Positions 9,601-18,870 of a stretch of 64,000 bases of DNA are shown here, in pieces. The stretch comes from Curtobacterium citreum (GTDB lineage: Bacteria; Actinomycetota; Actinomycetes; Actinomycetales; Microbacteriaceae): NCBI RefSeq assembly GCF_006715175.1, contig NZ_VFMQ01000001.1, forward strand, positions 2,418,001-2,482,000, read 5' to 3'. Both the position numbers and the translations under genes were made by a program. How positions within the stretch are numbered: position 1 is the first letter of the stretch; the number at the start of each line of letters is the position of its first letter. The notes under the pieces are model-generated. The model had not been told where the DNA came from. It was given only the letters and a program-made list of their open reading frames with translations, and searched no databases.

Positions 9601-10470
9601 CTAGCCCACCAGGTTCTGCACGAAGACGTGGGGGGTGAAGCCGGTCAGGTCGTTGATGCCCTCGCCCTGACCGATGAGCTTGATCGGGATCCCGGTCTTC
9701 TCCTGCACGCTGAGCACGAACCCGGCCTTCGCGGAGCCGTCGAGCTTCGTGATGACGAGCCCGGTGACCCCGGCGCCCTCGATGAACGCCTGCGCCTGGG
9801 CCAGGCCGTTCTGCCCGGTCGTGGCGTCGAGGACGAGCAGCACCTCGGCGATCTCGGTCTGCTTCTCGACCACGCGCTTGATCTTCGAGAGCTCGTCCAT
9901 CAGCCCGGCCTTGGTGTGCAGTCGGCCGGCGGTGTCGATGACGACGATCTCGGTGCCGTCGTGGATGGCCTTCTCGACCGTCTGGTACGCGACCGAAGCC
10001 GGGTCCTGACCGGGCTGCGCCGGGCGCACGACGTCCACGCCGGCGCGCTGGGCCCACGTGGCGACCTGCTCGACGGCGGCCGCGCGGAACGTGTCCGCCG
10101 CGCCGACGAGCACGGTGCGGTCGTACGTCTTGAGGAACTTCGCGAACTTGCCGATGGTCGTCGTCTTGCCGACGCCGTTCACGCCGACGACCAGCACGAC
10201 GGCTGGACGGGCGCTGAGCTTGAGCGTCGTGTCGAGCTTCGACAGGCGCTCCTCGAGCACCTCGCGGAGCATGCGCTGCAGGTCCGCCGGGTCGGTCGTG
10301 CCGTACCGGTCGACGCGCGCGTGCAGGTCCTCGATGACCTCGTCCGCGATGTCGGGGCCGAAATCCGCACCGATCAACGCGGTCTCGAGGTCGTCCCACG
10401 TGGTCTCGTCGATGGTCTTCCGCTGGAACAGGCCGCGGAGACGGGAGGACAGGGACCAGGAACTCGCCAT
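9601..10470 (-). CDS. ftsY: Signal recognition particle receptor FtsY
   Basis: Membrane-associated SRP receptor GTPase that receives ribosome-SRP complexes at the translocon. The 289 residues comprise only the NG domain; the acidic A domain of E. coli FtsY is missing, as is usual in actinobacteria. Motifs are GVNGVGKTTT (P-loop, 96-105), ADTFRAAAVEQ, DTAGRLHTK, TKLDGSAKAG and GQGEGINDL near the end. ATG at 10470. Upstream lies the divergent riboswitch-TerC unit. Confidence 0.97.
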   Translation of the reverse strand: MASSWSLSSRLRGLFQRKTIDETTWDDLETALIGADFGPDIADEVIEDLHARVDRYGTTDPADLQRMLREVLEERLSKLDTTLKLSARPAVVLVVGVNGVGKTTTIGKFAKFLKTYDRTVLVGAADTFRAAAVEQVATWAQRAGVDVVRPAQPGQDPASVAYQTVEKAIHDGTEIVVIDTAGRLHTKAGLMDELSKIKRVVEKQTEIAEVLLVLDATTGQNGLAQAQAFIEGAGVTGLVITKLDGSAKAGFVLSVQEKTGIPIKLIGQGEGINDLTGFTPHVFVQNLVG

Positions 10471-10521
10471 GTTCCCAGCTTAGAGCGCGTCGAGTGCGGG
10501 CTGTGCCGGATAGGCTCAGGT

Positions 10522-10632
10522 CCTGAAGGGGAGTACTCCCTCGCGGCGCACCCGTCAGTACGGTCTGGGACGATCCAGGCCCGGGACGCCGGTCGTGACG
10601 ACACGGTCGACACGGTGGAGGAGACCTTCAGG
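10522..10632 (+). promoter_or_regulatory. yybP-ykoY manganese riboswitch upstream of TerC gene
   Basis: The 5' strand CCTGAAGG (10522-10529) continues into GGAGTA, the diagnostic first conserved block of the yybP-ykoY class (GGGGAGTA). The 3' block GGAGACCTTC carries the second, and its CCTTCAGG (10625-10632) closes helix P1 with perfect complementarity. This class senses Mn2+ and typically controls exporters of the TerC/Alx, MntP and P-type ATPase families, and a TerC gene follows. An identical second CCTGAAGG at 10666-10673 overlaps the ribosome binding site. The P1 3' strand could pair with either copy, which predicts translational control. Confidence 0.9.
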
Positions 10633-10679
10633 CATCGGCGTACCCGCACGGCGGGACGCCCCGAACCTGAAGGACATCC

Positions 10680-11708
10680 ATGGACGTTCCTCTCTACGTC
10701 TGGCTCATCACCATCGCGGGCATCCTCGCGCTGCTGGTGTTCGACTTCTACTCGCACGTGCGCACGCCGCACGTGCCGCACATCAAGGAATCCGCGTTCT
10801 GGTCGGCGTTCTACGTCGGGCTCGCGATCCTGTTCGGTGTCGGCATCCTCGTCTTCGGCGGCGGACAGGCCGGCGGCGAGTACTTCGCCGGGTGGTTGAC
10901 CGAGAAGGCGCTGTCGGTCGACAACCTGTTCGTCTTCCTCATCATCATGACGAGCTTCGCGGTGCCGAAGGAGTTCCAGCAGAAGGTCCTGCTGGTCGGT
11001 GTCGCGATCGCCCTCGTCGCGCGCGGTGTGTTCATCGCCCTGGGCGTCACGATCATCGAGAACTTCTCGTGGGTGTTCTACCTGTTCGGCGCGCTGCTGT
11101 TCTGGCTCGCGTGGTCGCAGGCCCGCAGCAGTGGTGAGCACGACGCGTCCGAGGGCGACTCCCGCCTCATCCGGATCCTCCGCCGCATCATCCCGACTTC
11201 GAAGGACTACGACGGCGACAAGCTGACCACCCGGGTCGACGGCAAGCGGCTGTTCACCCCGATGCTGCTCGTCATGGTCGCCATCGGTCTGACCGACGTG
11301 CTGTTCGCCCTCGACTCGATCCCGGCGATCTTCGGTCTGACGCAGGACGCGTTCATCGTGTTCACCGCGAACGCGTTCTCGCTCCTCGGTCTCCGCCAGC
11401 TCTACTTCCTCATCGCGGGGCTGCTCGAGCGGCTCATCTACCTCGGCCAGGGTCTCGCCGTCATCCTCGCGTTCATCGGCGTGAAGCTCGTCTTCCACGC
11501 GATGCACGTCAACGAGGTGCCGTTCATCAACGGTGGGCAGCCGATCCTCTGGGCGCCGGAGATCCCGATCTGGTTCTCGTTGGGCTTCATCGCGCTGACG
11601 ATCGCCGTCGCGACGGTCGCCTCGCTGGTCGTCTCGAAGAAGCGCCAGGAGCGCGGGCTCACCCCGACCGGCCAGCCGAAGACCGCGGTCGAGGCCGACG
11701 CGAAGTAG
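10680..11708 (+). CDS. TerC-family membrane protein (Alx-like, probable Mn2+ exporter)
   Basis: A 342-residue polytopic membrane protein with about eight hydrophobic segments. The TerC signature is plain: GGGQAGGEYFAGWLTEKALSVDNLFVF, with acidic residues inside membrane segments, and later GLTDVLFALDSIPAIFGLTQ. The cytoplasmic loop between these halves is charged. TerC/Alx proteins export manganese or act in metal homeostasis and metallation of secreted proteins. The upstream yybP-ykoY riboswitch strongly supports a manganese role. The start ATG has AAGGAC 4 nt upstream, which lies within the riboswitch alternative helix. A monocistronic unit ending at a hairpin. Confidence 0.93.
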   Translation: MDVPLYVWLITIAGILALLVFDFYSHVRTPHVPHIKESAFWSAFYVGLAILFGVGILVFGGGQAGGEYFAGWLTEKALSVDNLFVFLIIMTSFAVPKEFQQKVLLVGVAIALVARGVFIALGVTIIENFSWVFYLFGALLFWLAWSQARSSGEHDASEGDSRLIRILRRIIPTSKDYDGDKLTTRVDGKRLFTPMLLVMVAIGLTDVLFALDSIPAIFGLTQDAFIVFTANAFSLLGLRQLYFLIAGLLERLIYLGQGLAVILAFIGVKLVFHAMHVNEVPFINGGQPILWAPEIPIWFSLGFIALTIAVATVASLVVSKKRQERGLTPTGQPKTAVEADAK

Positions 11709-11722
11709 TCGCGGGACGGTTC

Positions 11723-11766
11723 CGGACAGGAGGCGCGGTGCCAGCTGGCACCGTGCCTCCCGTCCG
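11723..11766. terminator. Hairpin after terC (REP-like family, copy 4)
   Basis: 20-nt arms 11723-11742 and 11747-11766 pair around AGCT with only G-T wobbles. It follows the TerC stop by 15 nt, and GGGTCGCGACC follows the right arm. The core matches the copies at 266 and 9320. Confidence 0.7.
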
Positions 11767-11781
11767 TTCGTGGGTCGCGAC

Positions 11782-11861
11782 CGGGCGACTTCACGCGCCC
11801 AGCGACACTTCACGGCGCGCCGAGCGCGTGGACTGTCGCTCAGCGCGTGAGCTCGTGCCCG
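11782..11861. terminator. Long imperfect hairpin between terC and smc
   Basis: A separate palindrome with arms of about 35 nt. The left outer arm CGGGCGACTTCACGCGCCCA pairs with the segment ending GCGCGTGAGCTCGTGCCCG, and GCGACA with TGTCGC. It ends 2 nt before the smc stop codon on the other strand, so it probably terminates smc and backs up the terC terminator. Confidence 0.6.
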
Positions 11862-11863
11862 CG

Positions 11864-14800
11864 CTACGCGACCGCGTCCGCGGGCTCCGGCTCGCGGCGC
11901 TGCACGCGCTGCCCGACCACGGCCGAGACCCCGTCCTGCCGCATCGACACCCCGTACAGCGCGTCCGCGATCTCCATCGTGCGCTTCTGGTGCGTGATGA
12001 CGATGAGCTGCGAGGACTCGCGGAGCCGCTCGAACACCGTGAGCAGACGCCCGAGGTTCGCGTCGTCGAGCGCCGCCTCGACCTCGTCCATGATGTAGAA
12101 CGGCGACGGCCGCGCGGTGAAGATCGCCACGAGGAGCGCCACGGCCGCGAGGGACCGCTCCCCGCCGGACAGCAGCGTCAGGCGGTCGATCTTCTTGCCG
12201 GCGGGCTTCACCTGCACGTCGATGCCGGTGGCGAGCAGGTCGTCGGGGTTCGTCAGCGTGATCGACCCGGAGCCGCCCGGGAACAGGATCGGGAAGATCA
12301 CGTCGAACGCCTCGCGGGTGTCGTGGAACGCCGCCTCGAAGATGGTCTGCATCTTCGTGTCGAGCTCCTCGATGATCGTGAGGAGGTCCGTCCGGGTCTT
12401 CTGCAGGTCCTCGAGCTGCTCCGCGAGGAACGCGTGCCGCTGCTCGAGCGCCTGGAATTCTTCGAGGGCGAGCGGGTTCACCTTGCCGAGCCGCCCGAGG
12501 TCGCGCTCGGCCGCCGCGAGTCGTGCCTCTTGTTCGGCGCGGACGTAGGGCACGGTCTCGACCGAGGCGGGGTCGACCTCGTCGGTGGCGTCGAACTCGG
12601 GCAGCGCCGCACCGCCGGGCAGCGTGGACCCGGCGTCGACGAGCTCGACCACGTCGTCGGCATCCAGGTCCTCGGCCCCTGCGTCGACCGTGTCGACGCC
12701 CGCGGCGTCGGCGTCGGTGTCGGCGTCCCGCTCCGCCGCCGCGCGCGCCCGCTCCGCCTCGCGGTGCCGCCGCGCCAGGACCCGCGGGTCGACCAGGACG
12801 TCCACCGGCACCGGCACGTGCGGCCCGTACTCCGTGACGAGCACCCCCTCGGGCAGCCCGAGCTCGCTCTGCGCCCGGTCGAGCAGCCCCGACACGTGCA
12901 GCTTCTTCTCGTAGATCTCCATCTCGAGGGAGTGCACCCCGTCGGTGATGGTCTGCAGACGGTCCCGGAGCTCGCGCTCCTCGTTCCGGACGACCTGGAG
13001 CTCGGTGTTGCGCTTCGTCCGCTCGGCCTCCTCGGTGGCCAGACGCACGCGGGCCTCGGCGAGCGACCGGTCCACGGCGCCGAGCAGCCCCGGCAGGTCC
13101 GCGAGCACGCTCTCGGCCACCGCGATCTGCCCCCGCCGCACGACGGCGAGTCGGGCTGCTTCCTCGGCAGCCGCGCGCTCCGCCTCGAGCTGCCGCTGGA
13201 GCCCCGCGGCCCGGTTCCGCTCGGACCGCGCGCGTTCGCGCACCGTCTCGACCTGGATGCGGTGCTCGATCTCGGCGGCCCTGGCCGCCTCGACGGCCTC
13301 CTGCAGCGCTGGACGCCCGGACGCGTCGACGACCGGCCGGGGCTGCTCGGCGAACGCGTGCTGGTCCTGTTCGGCGGCCGCGAGCGCGGCCTCGGCCGCC
13401 TCGCCGGCCCCGTCGGTCTCGGCGAGGGCGGCACGCAGCCGCTCGACCTCGGCCACGGCGTTCTCGGCCTTCGCGCGCGTCGACGCACTCGACCGGTCGT
13501 AGTCGGCCTTCGCCGCGGTGTGCGCGCGGAGTACGCGGTCGGCCTCGTCGGTCCGGCGGCGCGCGTCCTCGACGGCGTTCCGTGCTGCCTGGAGGCCCGT
13601 GGCCGCGTCCTCGGCGTCCGTCGCGACCGCGGCGCGGCGGGCCCGGGCGGCGTCGCGTTCCGCGACGAGCTCGATGCGGGAGACGGCGCGCTCCCCGCCG
13701 CCGGTGACGCGGACCGCGCGGACCAGGTCACCCGACCCCGTGACCACCGTGGCGTGCGGGGCGGCGGCGAGCACCGCCTCCAGGTCGACGGTGTCGTCCA
13801 CCGCGACCAGCGTGGTCCGGAGGAGCGCGGTCAGGGCGGGCGGGCCCTGGACGACGTCCAGGGCGGGTCGGACGCCGGCCGGCAGCGTCGTCGGCAGCCC
13901 GGGGCCGTCGTCGACGGCGTCGGCGACCACCACGTCGACGCGCCCGAGGTCCTCTGCGCGTGCGTGCGCGACGGTGTCGAGCGCGGCGGCGCGGTCCGCG
14001 GTGAGCACGGCGTCGGCGAGCCCGTCGAGGGCCGCGGCGACCGGCGCCTCGAAGCCGGCGGTGACGGTGAGCGCGTCGGCCAGGCGACCGAGCACGCCGT
14101 CCCGTGCCGCGTCGATGACCGCCTGGGAGCCGTCGCGCACGTCGATGGACATGCCGAGCGCGGCGACGCGCGCGTCGAGGGCGTCCCGTTCGCGCTCCAG
14201 GGCGTGCAGCCGGTCGCGCTGCGCGTCCCGCTCGGTCTGGGCCGCCTCGAGGTCGTGCCGGGCGGTCTCGTGCGCGGTCGTCAGCGCGGACTCGTCGACG
14301 CCCTCAGCGGGGTCGACGCCGACCTCGGCCAGCGCCGCGGCCGCGCGCTCCGCACGGTCCTCGGCCTCGGCGAGGGCGCGCGCCCGTCGCTCCCGGTCGG
14401 CGACGGCCGATCCGCGGCGCGACCGCGCGACGTCGACGGCACCGGCGAGCCGCTGGGCCTCGAGGTCGTGCTGCGCGACGAGGGCGGCCTGCGCGGCGAT
14501 CTGCTCGTCGAGGGCGTCGAGCCGGGCGCGGGCCTCGGCGACCGCACGGGCGGTGTCGGCGGTGCCCGCGGTCATCGCGGCGGCACGGGCCTCGAGCCGC
14601 TCGGCCTCGTCGCGGACGCCCTGCACCCGCTCCGGGGTGATCGTCGGGCCCTGCTGCGGCGCGTCGGCCTGCTGCGCGAGGAACATCAGCCGCTGGTTCG
14701 CCAGGCTGGACAGGCCGCGCAGCCGCTCCTGGACGCTCTCCAGCCGGTGCACGACCGTCCGGGCGCGGTCGACGTCGTCGCCGACAATGCTCTGCTCGAC

Positions 14801-15613
14801 CTGCTGCTGCCGGGCCCTGGTCTGCTCCAGGCGCTCCTGCAGCACGATGCGCTCGGACTTCCGGCCGGCCTCGACCTCCTGGTGGTCGTGCAGCTCGCGG
14901 CGGAGCCGGACCACGTCGTCGGCGAGGATGCGGGCCTTGGCGTCCCGGGCCACCGCGGCGACGGACTGCGCGCGCCGGGCGACCTCGGCCTGGCGCCCGA
15001 GGGGCTTCAGCTGCCGACGGATCTCGCCGGCGAGGTCGGACAGGCGCGTCAGGTTCGTCTGCATCGCGTCGAGCTTGCGGAGGGTCTTCTCCTTGCGGCG
15101 GCGGTGCTTGAGGATCCCGGCGGCCTCCTCGATGAAGCCGCGGCGGTCCTCCGGGGTGGCGTGCAGGACCTTGTCCAGCTGGCCCTGCCCGACGATGACG
15201 TGCATCTCGCGGCCGAGTCCGGTGTCGCTCAGGAGCTCCTGGACGTCGAGCAGGCGGCAGTTCTCGCCGTTGATCGCGTACTCGCTGCCGCCGTTCCGGA
15301 AGAGCGTGCGCGAGATCGTCACCTCGGAGTAGTCGATCGGCAGCAGACCGTCGGTGTTGTCGATCGTCAGGAGCACCTGCGCCCGGCCGAGCGGGCCGCG
15401 GGTCGAGGTCCCGGCGAAGATGACGTCCTCCATCTTGCCGCCGCGCAGGGTCTTCGCGCCCTGCTCCCCCATCACCCACGCGAGGGCGTCGACGACGTTC
15501 GACTTGCCCGATCCGTTCGGTCCGACGATGCAGGTCACCCCGGGCTCGAACGCGAACGTCGTCGGCTGCGCGAAGGACTTGAACCCCTTGATGGTCAGGC
15601 TCTTCAAGTACAT
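11864..15613 (-). CDS. smc: Chromosome segregation ATPase SMC
   Basis: ATPase of the SMC-ScpAB condensin, which folds and segregates the chromosome. The 1249 residues show the N-terminal Walker A GPNGSGKSN (31-39), a first coiled coil, a hinge near the middle (GVLGRLADALTVTAGFEAPVAAAL), a second coiled coil, and the C-terminal signature LSGGERSLAAVALL with Walker B YIMDEVEAALDD. An Asp/Ala-rich linker (ERDADTDADAAGVDTV and on) interrupts the second coil before the C-terminal head, longer than in model SMCs. It starts ATG at 15613 (MYLKSLTIKGFKSFA). The mutM gene lies 78 nt upstream on the same strand. Confidence 0.97.
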   Translation of the reverse strand: MYLKSLTIKGFKSFAQPTTFAFEPGVTCIVGPNGSGKSNVVDALAWVMGEQGAKTLRGGKMEDVIFAGTSTRGPLGRAQVLLTIDNTDGLLPIDYSEVTISRTLFRNGGSEYAINGENCRLLDVQELLSDTGLGREMHVIVGQGQLDKVLHATPEDRRGFIEEAAGILKHRRRKEKTLRKLDAMQTNLTRLSDLAGEIRRQLKPLGRQAEVARRAQSVAAVARDAKARILADDVVRLRRELHDHQEVEAGRKSERIVLQERLEQTRARQQQVEQSIVGDDVDRARTVVHRLESVQERLRGLSSLANQRLMFLAQQADAPQQGPTITPERVQGVRDEAERLEARAAAMTAGTADTARAVAEARARLDALDEQIAAQAALVAQHDLEAQRLAGAVDVARSRRGSAVADRERRARALAEAEDRAERAAAALAEVGVDPAEGVDESALTTAHETARHDLEAAQTERDAQRDRLHALERERDALDARVAALGMSIDVRDGSQAVIDAARDGVLGRLADALTVTAGFEAPVAAALDGLADAVLTADRAAALDTVAHARAEDLGRVDVVVADAVDDGPGLPTTLPAGVRPALDVVQGPPALTALLRTTLVAVDDTVDLEAVLAAAPHATVVTGSGDLVRAVRVTGGGERAVSRIELVAERDAARARRAAVATDAEDAATGLQAARNAVEDARRRTDEADRVLRAHTAAKADYDRSSASTRAKAENAVAEVERLRAALAETDGAGEAAEAALAAAEQDQHAFAEQPRPVVDASGRPALQEAVEAARAAEIEHRIQVETVRERARSERNRAAGLQRQLEAERAAAEEAARLAVVRRGQIAVAESVLADLPGLLGAVDRSLAEARVRLATEEAERTKRNTELQVVRNEERELRDRLQTITDGVHSLEMEIYEKKLHVSGLLDRAQSELGLPEGVLVTEYGPHVPVPVDVLVDPRVLARRHREAERARAAAERDADTDADAAGVDTVDAGAEDLDADDVVELVDAGSTLPGGAALPEFDATDEVDPASVETVPYVRAEQEARLAAAERDLGRLGKVNPLALEEFQALEQRHAFLAEQLEDLQKTRTDLLTIIEELDTKMQTIFEAAFHDTREAFDVIFPILFPGGSGSITLTNPDDLLATGIDVQVKPAGKKIDRLTLLSGGERSLAAVALLVAIFTARPSPFYIMDEVEAALDDANLGRLLTVFERLRESSQLIVITHQKRTMEIADALYGVSMRQDGVSAVVGQRVQRREPEPADAVA

Positions 15614-15691
15614 GCGGTCTCCGGGCGGTCTGCTGCGCTGCTGGGGGCGGCGGTGCTGCCGCCGCTGGCGGTGGTCCTGGTGGGCGTCAGG

Positions 15692-16666
15692 CTAACGCTT
15701 GCGCGGGCGCGGGGCGGGCTGGCACACGGGGCAACGGTGGCTCGACCGGTTCATGAACGCCTCGCGCACGATCGTCGTGCCGCACCGGGGACACGGCTTC
15801 CCCTGCTGCCCGTAGACCGCCAGGCGCTGCGAGAAGTACCCGGACTGCCCGTTCACGTTGACGTACTGCGCGTCGAAGCTCGTCCCGCCGTCCTCGAGGG
15901 CACGGCCCAGGACGCTCCGGACCTCGGCGAGAAGCCGGTGCAGTTCGGCCCGGGGCAGCCGGTCCGCCGGACGGTCGAAGTGCAGGCGGGCAGCCCACAG
16001 CGACTCGTCAGCGTAGATGTTCCCGATGCCGCTCACGACGCCCTGGTCGAGGAGCACCCGCTTGATGCCGCTCGAGCGCTTCCGTGCCGTGGCGACGAAC
16101 CGGTCGTCGTCGAACGCGGGGTCGAGCGGGTCCCGCGCGATGTGCGACACCTGGTACGGGATCGAGCGGCGCCACGGTGCGTCGGGGTCCCGGGTGTCGA
16201 CGGCCCCGGCGGACCCGGCCGGCGCTCCGTCCACGGTGGGGACCATCGCGTCGATCGCCATCGACCCGAAGGTCCGCTGGTCGACGAACTCGAGCTGGAC
16301 CGGGGCCTCGGGGGCGCCGTCGCGGTCGGTGCCGACGGGTTGCACGTCGATGAGGATGCGGCGGTGCTTCGCCGCCGGGCGGTCGCGGCCGAGGAGCACC
16401 TGGCCGGACATGCCGAGGTGGGTGACGAGCGCCTCGGGGTGCGTGTCGCCGTCCGGCCCGGGCGCCAGCGGGAACCACATGAACTTGCCGCGACGGACGG
16501 CCGCGGCGATGGTCCGCCCGGTCAGGCGCTCCGCGAAGTCCTCGGCGGGGCCGTCGTGCCGGGTCAGCGCCCGGTCGTCGACGACGTCCACGTGCAGGAC
16601 CCGGGCGCCGCTGACGGCGGGTTCGAGGCCGGCGCGGACGACCTCGACCTCGGGGAGTTCGGGCAC
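15692..16666 (-). CDS. mutM: Formamidopyrimidine-DNA glycosylase MutM (Fpg)
   Basis: Base-excision repair enzyme that removes 8-oxoguanine and formamidopyrimidines and cleaves the abasic site. The N-terminus MPELPEVEVVRAGL supplies the catalytic Pro2 and Glu3; GKFMWF has the conserved lysine. GIGNIYADESLW is the helix-two-turn-helix, and the C-terminal zinc finger is CPRC...CPVC. At 324 residues it is longer than the usual 270-290 because of a Pro/Asp/Ala-rich insert (VDGAPAGSAGAVDTRDPDAP, about 143-165). It lies between rnc and smc, the usual actinobacterial order, 4 nt after the rnc stop. Confidence 0.96.
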   Translation of the reverse strand: MPELPEVEVVRAGLEPAVSGARVLHVDVVDDRALTRHDGPAEDFAERLTGRTIAAAVRRGKFMWFPLAPGPDGDTHPEALVTHLGMSGQVLLGRDRPAAKHRRILIDVQPVGTDRDGAPEAPVQLEFVDQRTFGSMAIDAMVPTVDGAPAGSAGAVDTRDPDAPWRRSIPYQVSHIARDPLDPAFDDDRFVATARKRSSGIKRVLLDQGVVSGIGNIYADESLWAARLHFDRPADRLPRAELHRLLAEVRSVLGRALEDGGTSFDAQYVNVNGQSGYFSQRLAVYGQQGKPCPRCGTTIVREAFMNRSSHRCPVCQPAPRPRKR

Positions 16667-16670
16667 GCGG

Positions 16671-17396
16671 TCAGGCCGCCCGGCCGGAGAGCCGCGTCCA
16701 CGCGTCGAGCGCGGCGGCCATCTCGGCGGTCTTCTTGCTCGAGCCGGAGCCCGTGGAGACGTCCTCGCCCTGCAGCACGACGGTCGCGTGGAAGGTCTTG
16801 TCGTGGTCGGGGCCCTCCTCGGTCACCCGGTACGACGGGTTGCCGAGGGCCAGGCTGGCGGCGAGCTCCTGCAGGCTCGTCTTCGGGTCCATCGCGGCGC
16901 CGAAGCGGTCCGGGTCGACGAGCAGCGGTTCGACCAGGCGGAGCACGAGGTCGGTCGCGTCGTCGGGGCCCGCGGACAGGTACGTCGCGCCGATCACGGC
17001 CTCGACGGTGTCCGCCAGGATCGACGCCTTGTCACGGCCGCCGGTCTGCTCCTCGCCCTTGCCGAGGCGCAGGTAGGCGCCGAGCCCGATGTTGCGGGCG
17101 ATCTCGGCGAGGGCGACCGTCGAGACGAGGCTCGCACGCCGCTTGGCGAGCTCGCCCTCGTCGAGGTCGGGGAAGGACCGGAAGAGCTTCACGGTCACGG
17201 CCTGGCCGAGGATGGAGTCCCCGAGGAACTCGAGGCGTTCGTTGTGCCCGATCCCGCCGTGCTCGTACGCGTACGAGCGGTGGGTCAGGGCGAGCTGGAG
17301 CAGCTCGGGGTCGAGGTCGACGCCGAGGATGCCCTGCAGACGAACGACGTCCGGCCCCACGGGGCGGGACCCCGTGGTGCCGGACGTCGCGGTCAT
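16671..17396 (-). CDS. rnc: Ribonuclease III
   Basis: Double-strand-specific endoribonuclease that processes rRNA precursors and regulatory RNAs. The signature HNERLEFLGDSILG (51-64) carries the metal-binding Glu and Asp residues, with a second acidic set in DKASILADTVEAVIGATYL. The C-terminal dsRNA-binding domain (about 165-236) includes KTFHATVVL and GSSKKTAEMAAALDAW. The 241 residues are normal length. ATG at 17396, 13 nt after the rpmF stop, so rpmF and rnc are likely cotranscribed. Confidence 0.97.
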   Translation of the reverse strand: MTATSGTTGSRPVGPDVVRLQGILGVDLDPELLQLALTHRSYAYEHGGIGHNERLEFLGDSILGQAVTVKLFRSFPDLDEGELAKRRASLVSTVALAEIARNIGLGAYLRLGKGEEQTGGRDKASILADTVEAVIGATYLSAGPDDATDLVLRLVEPLLVDPDRFGAAMDPKTSLQELAASLALGNPSYRVTEEGPDHDKTFHATVVLQGEDVSTGSGSSKKTAEMAAALDAWTRLSGRAA

Positions 17397-17409
17397 GCGT
17401 GCTGTCCGA

Positions 17410-17613
17410 TCAGACGTCGGCGACCTTGCGGCCCTTGTACTCCATGTACAGGGGCGTGCCGGCCGAGTCCTCGACGACCTTCGCGCGGTGCGGGAGGCTG
17501 TAGGTGACCTGACCGTTCTCGATCGTCTTCACGAGCTGGACCGGCGCGGCCTTCCACTGCGAACGACGGGCGTGCGTGTTGGCACGGGACTGCTTGCGCT
17601 TGGGAACGGCCAT
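17410..17613 (-). CDS. rpmF: 50S ribosomal protein L32
   Basis: Large-subunit protein of 67 residues. [21 protein letters not shown] is the L32 hallmark. It lacks the zinc-binding CxxC pairs of some L32 forms, so it is the zinc-independent type. An AAGAGAACCACC ribosome binding region precedes the ATG. It follows yceD by 44 nt, the widespread yceD-rpmF pair. Confidence 0.97.
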   Translation of the reverse strand: MAVPKRKQSRANTHARRSQWKAAPVQLVKTIENGQVTYSLPHRAKVVEDSAGTPLYMEYKGRKVADV

Positions 17614-17657
17614 GGTGGTTCTCTTTCGGTAGGTCGGTGGTCGGTGTGCGAGGAGCG

Positions 17658-18221
17658 TCAGGCCGTGCGGCCGTCGTCCTCGGGGCTCTGGTTCGGTGTG
17701 TCGTCGGCGCCCTGGAAGCCGCTCAGTGCGGCCCAGCGCGGGTCCAGGACCTCGCGAGGGGTGTACCCGTCGAGGTCGGCCAGACGCTCACCCGTCTCCG
17801 GGTCGAGTCCTGGGCAGTCCGGTCGGCAGACCGGCTGGAACGGCAGCGACAGCACCACCGCATCTCGAACGACCGGTTCGCAGTCCACGTGGTCGTCGCG
17901 AACGAAGAAGTCGAAATCCTCCGAGGCATCATACGCGAACAACTCGGCGAAATCGACCTCGACGGGTTCGCTGATGTCGATGAGGCAGCGCGAGCACTCC
18001 CCCGTCGCCTCTGCCGAGGCGTGACCGGAGACGAGGACACCCTCGTGCAGGCCCTCGAGTCGGACGTCCAGGTGGAGCTGCGCACCCGTGCGGACGGCGA
18101 TGACGCCCGCACCCATCGCGTCCGGCACCTCGACGTCGAGCGAGTGCTCGCGCATCTCGCCCGGACGGTGCGCGAGGTCACGCACGCGCAGGGCGTAGGG
18201 GCTGTTCACGGGGGAAGACAC
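17658..18221 (-). CDS. DUF177 / YceD-family protein
   Basis: A 187-residue protein of the YceD (DUF177) family, encoded directly upstream of rpmF in most bacteria and linked to 23S rRNA accumulation in plants and E. coli. The Cys-rich signature is present: [13 protein letters not shown], then [17 protein letters not shown], which together may bind zinc. The ATG at 18221 begins [23 protein letters not shown]. The acidic tail ends [10 protein letters not shown]. Molecular function is not established. Confidence 0.93.
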   Translation of the reverse strand: MSSPVNSPYALRVRDLAHRPGEMREHSLDVEVPDAMGAGVIAVRTGAQLHLDVRLEGLHEGVLVSGHASAEATGECSRCLIDISEPVEVDFAELFAYDASEDFDFFVRDDHVDCEPVVRDAVVLSLPFQPVCRPDCPGLDPETGERLADLDGYTPREVLDPRWAALSGFQGADDTPNQSPEDDGRTA

Positions 18222-18275
18222 GATCGACGAGCCTAGCGCGAACCGGGCGGAGAGTCGAGGTGGCGGGAGGGCGTG

Positions 18276-18779
18276 TCAGTCGTCGGTCGCGCCCGTGCGC
18301 TGTGCCAGCGCCTCGGCCACGACGGCGGGGACGTACGGCGTGACGTCGCCGCCCAGGGTGGAGACCTGGCGGATGAGGGAGCTCGAGACGTGCGCCCGCG
18401 AGGCCTCCGGCAGCAGGAACACCGTCTCGACGTCCGCGAGGTGCCGGTTCATGATCGCCATCGGCGTCTCGTAGGCGACGTCCTCGCCCGAGCGGACGCC
18501 CTTCACGAGGACCCCGGCACCGACCTGCCGGCAGTAGTCCACCAGCAGGCCCGACGTCCACTCGCCGACCCGGACGTCCCCCGGCACGCCGACCTCGGCG
18601 AGCGAGGCCTCGATGAGCCGCACCCGGTCAGCGGCCTCGAACATGGCGGGCTTCTTGTCGGGGTTGTGCACGACGAGGACGTGCACCTCGTCGAAGAGCC
18701 GGGCGGCCCGTCCGATGACGTCGAGGTGCCCGAGGGTCACGGGGTCGAAGGAGCCGGGGACGACGGCGATGTGGGCCAT
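18276..18779 (-). CDS. coaD: Phosphopantetheine adenylyltransferase CoaD
   Basis: Catalyses the penultimate step of coenzyme A synthesis, transferring AMP from ATP to 4'-phosphopantetheine. The nucleotidyltransferase motif [10 protein letters not shown] (9-18) and the C-terminal [14 protein letters not shown] are typical, as is [14 protein letters not shown]. Length 167 matches the family. ATG start. It lies between recG and yceD, as in other actinobacteria; 91 nt separate it from recG. Confidence 0.97.
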   Translation of the reverse strand: MAHIAVVPGSFDPVTLGHLDVIGRAARLFDEVHVLVVHNPDKKPAMFEAADRVRLIEASLAEVGVPGDVRVGEWTSGLLVDYCRQVGAGVLVKGVRSGEDVAYETPMAIMNRHLADVETVFLLPEASRAHVSSSLIRQVSTLGGDVTPYVPAVVAEALAQRTGATDD

Positions 18780-18870
18780 GGCCGCAACGCTACCGAGTCC
18801 GGGTGCTCGGGTGCCTCGGAGCGCGTGTGGTCGCGTCCGGCCGCGTGCCGCCGCCTCCGACCGCGTGCTG

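Noticed and set aside
11738..17503. Plus-strand open frame of 1921 codons across smc, mutM and rnc
   Set aside because: It is antisense to real genes, Arg/Val/Gly-rich, with no recognisable domain. High GC lengthens shadow frames; the minus-strand genes have clear motifs.
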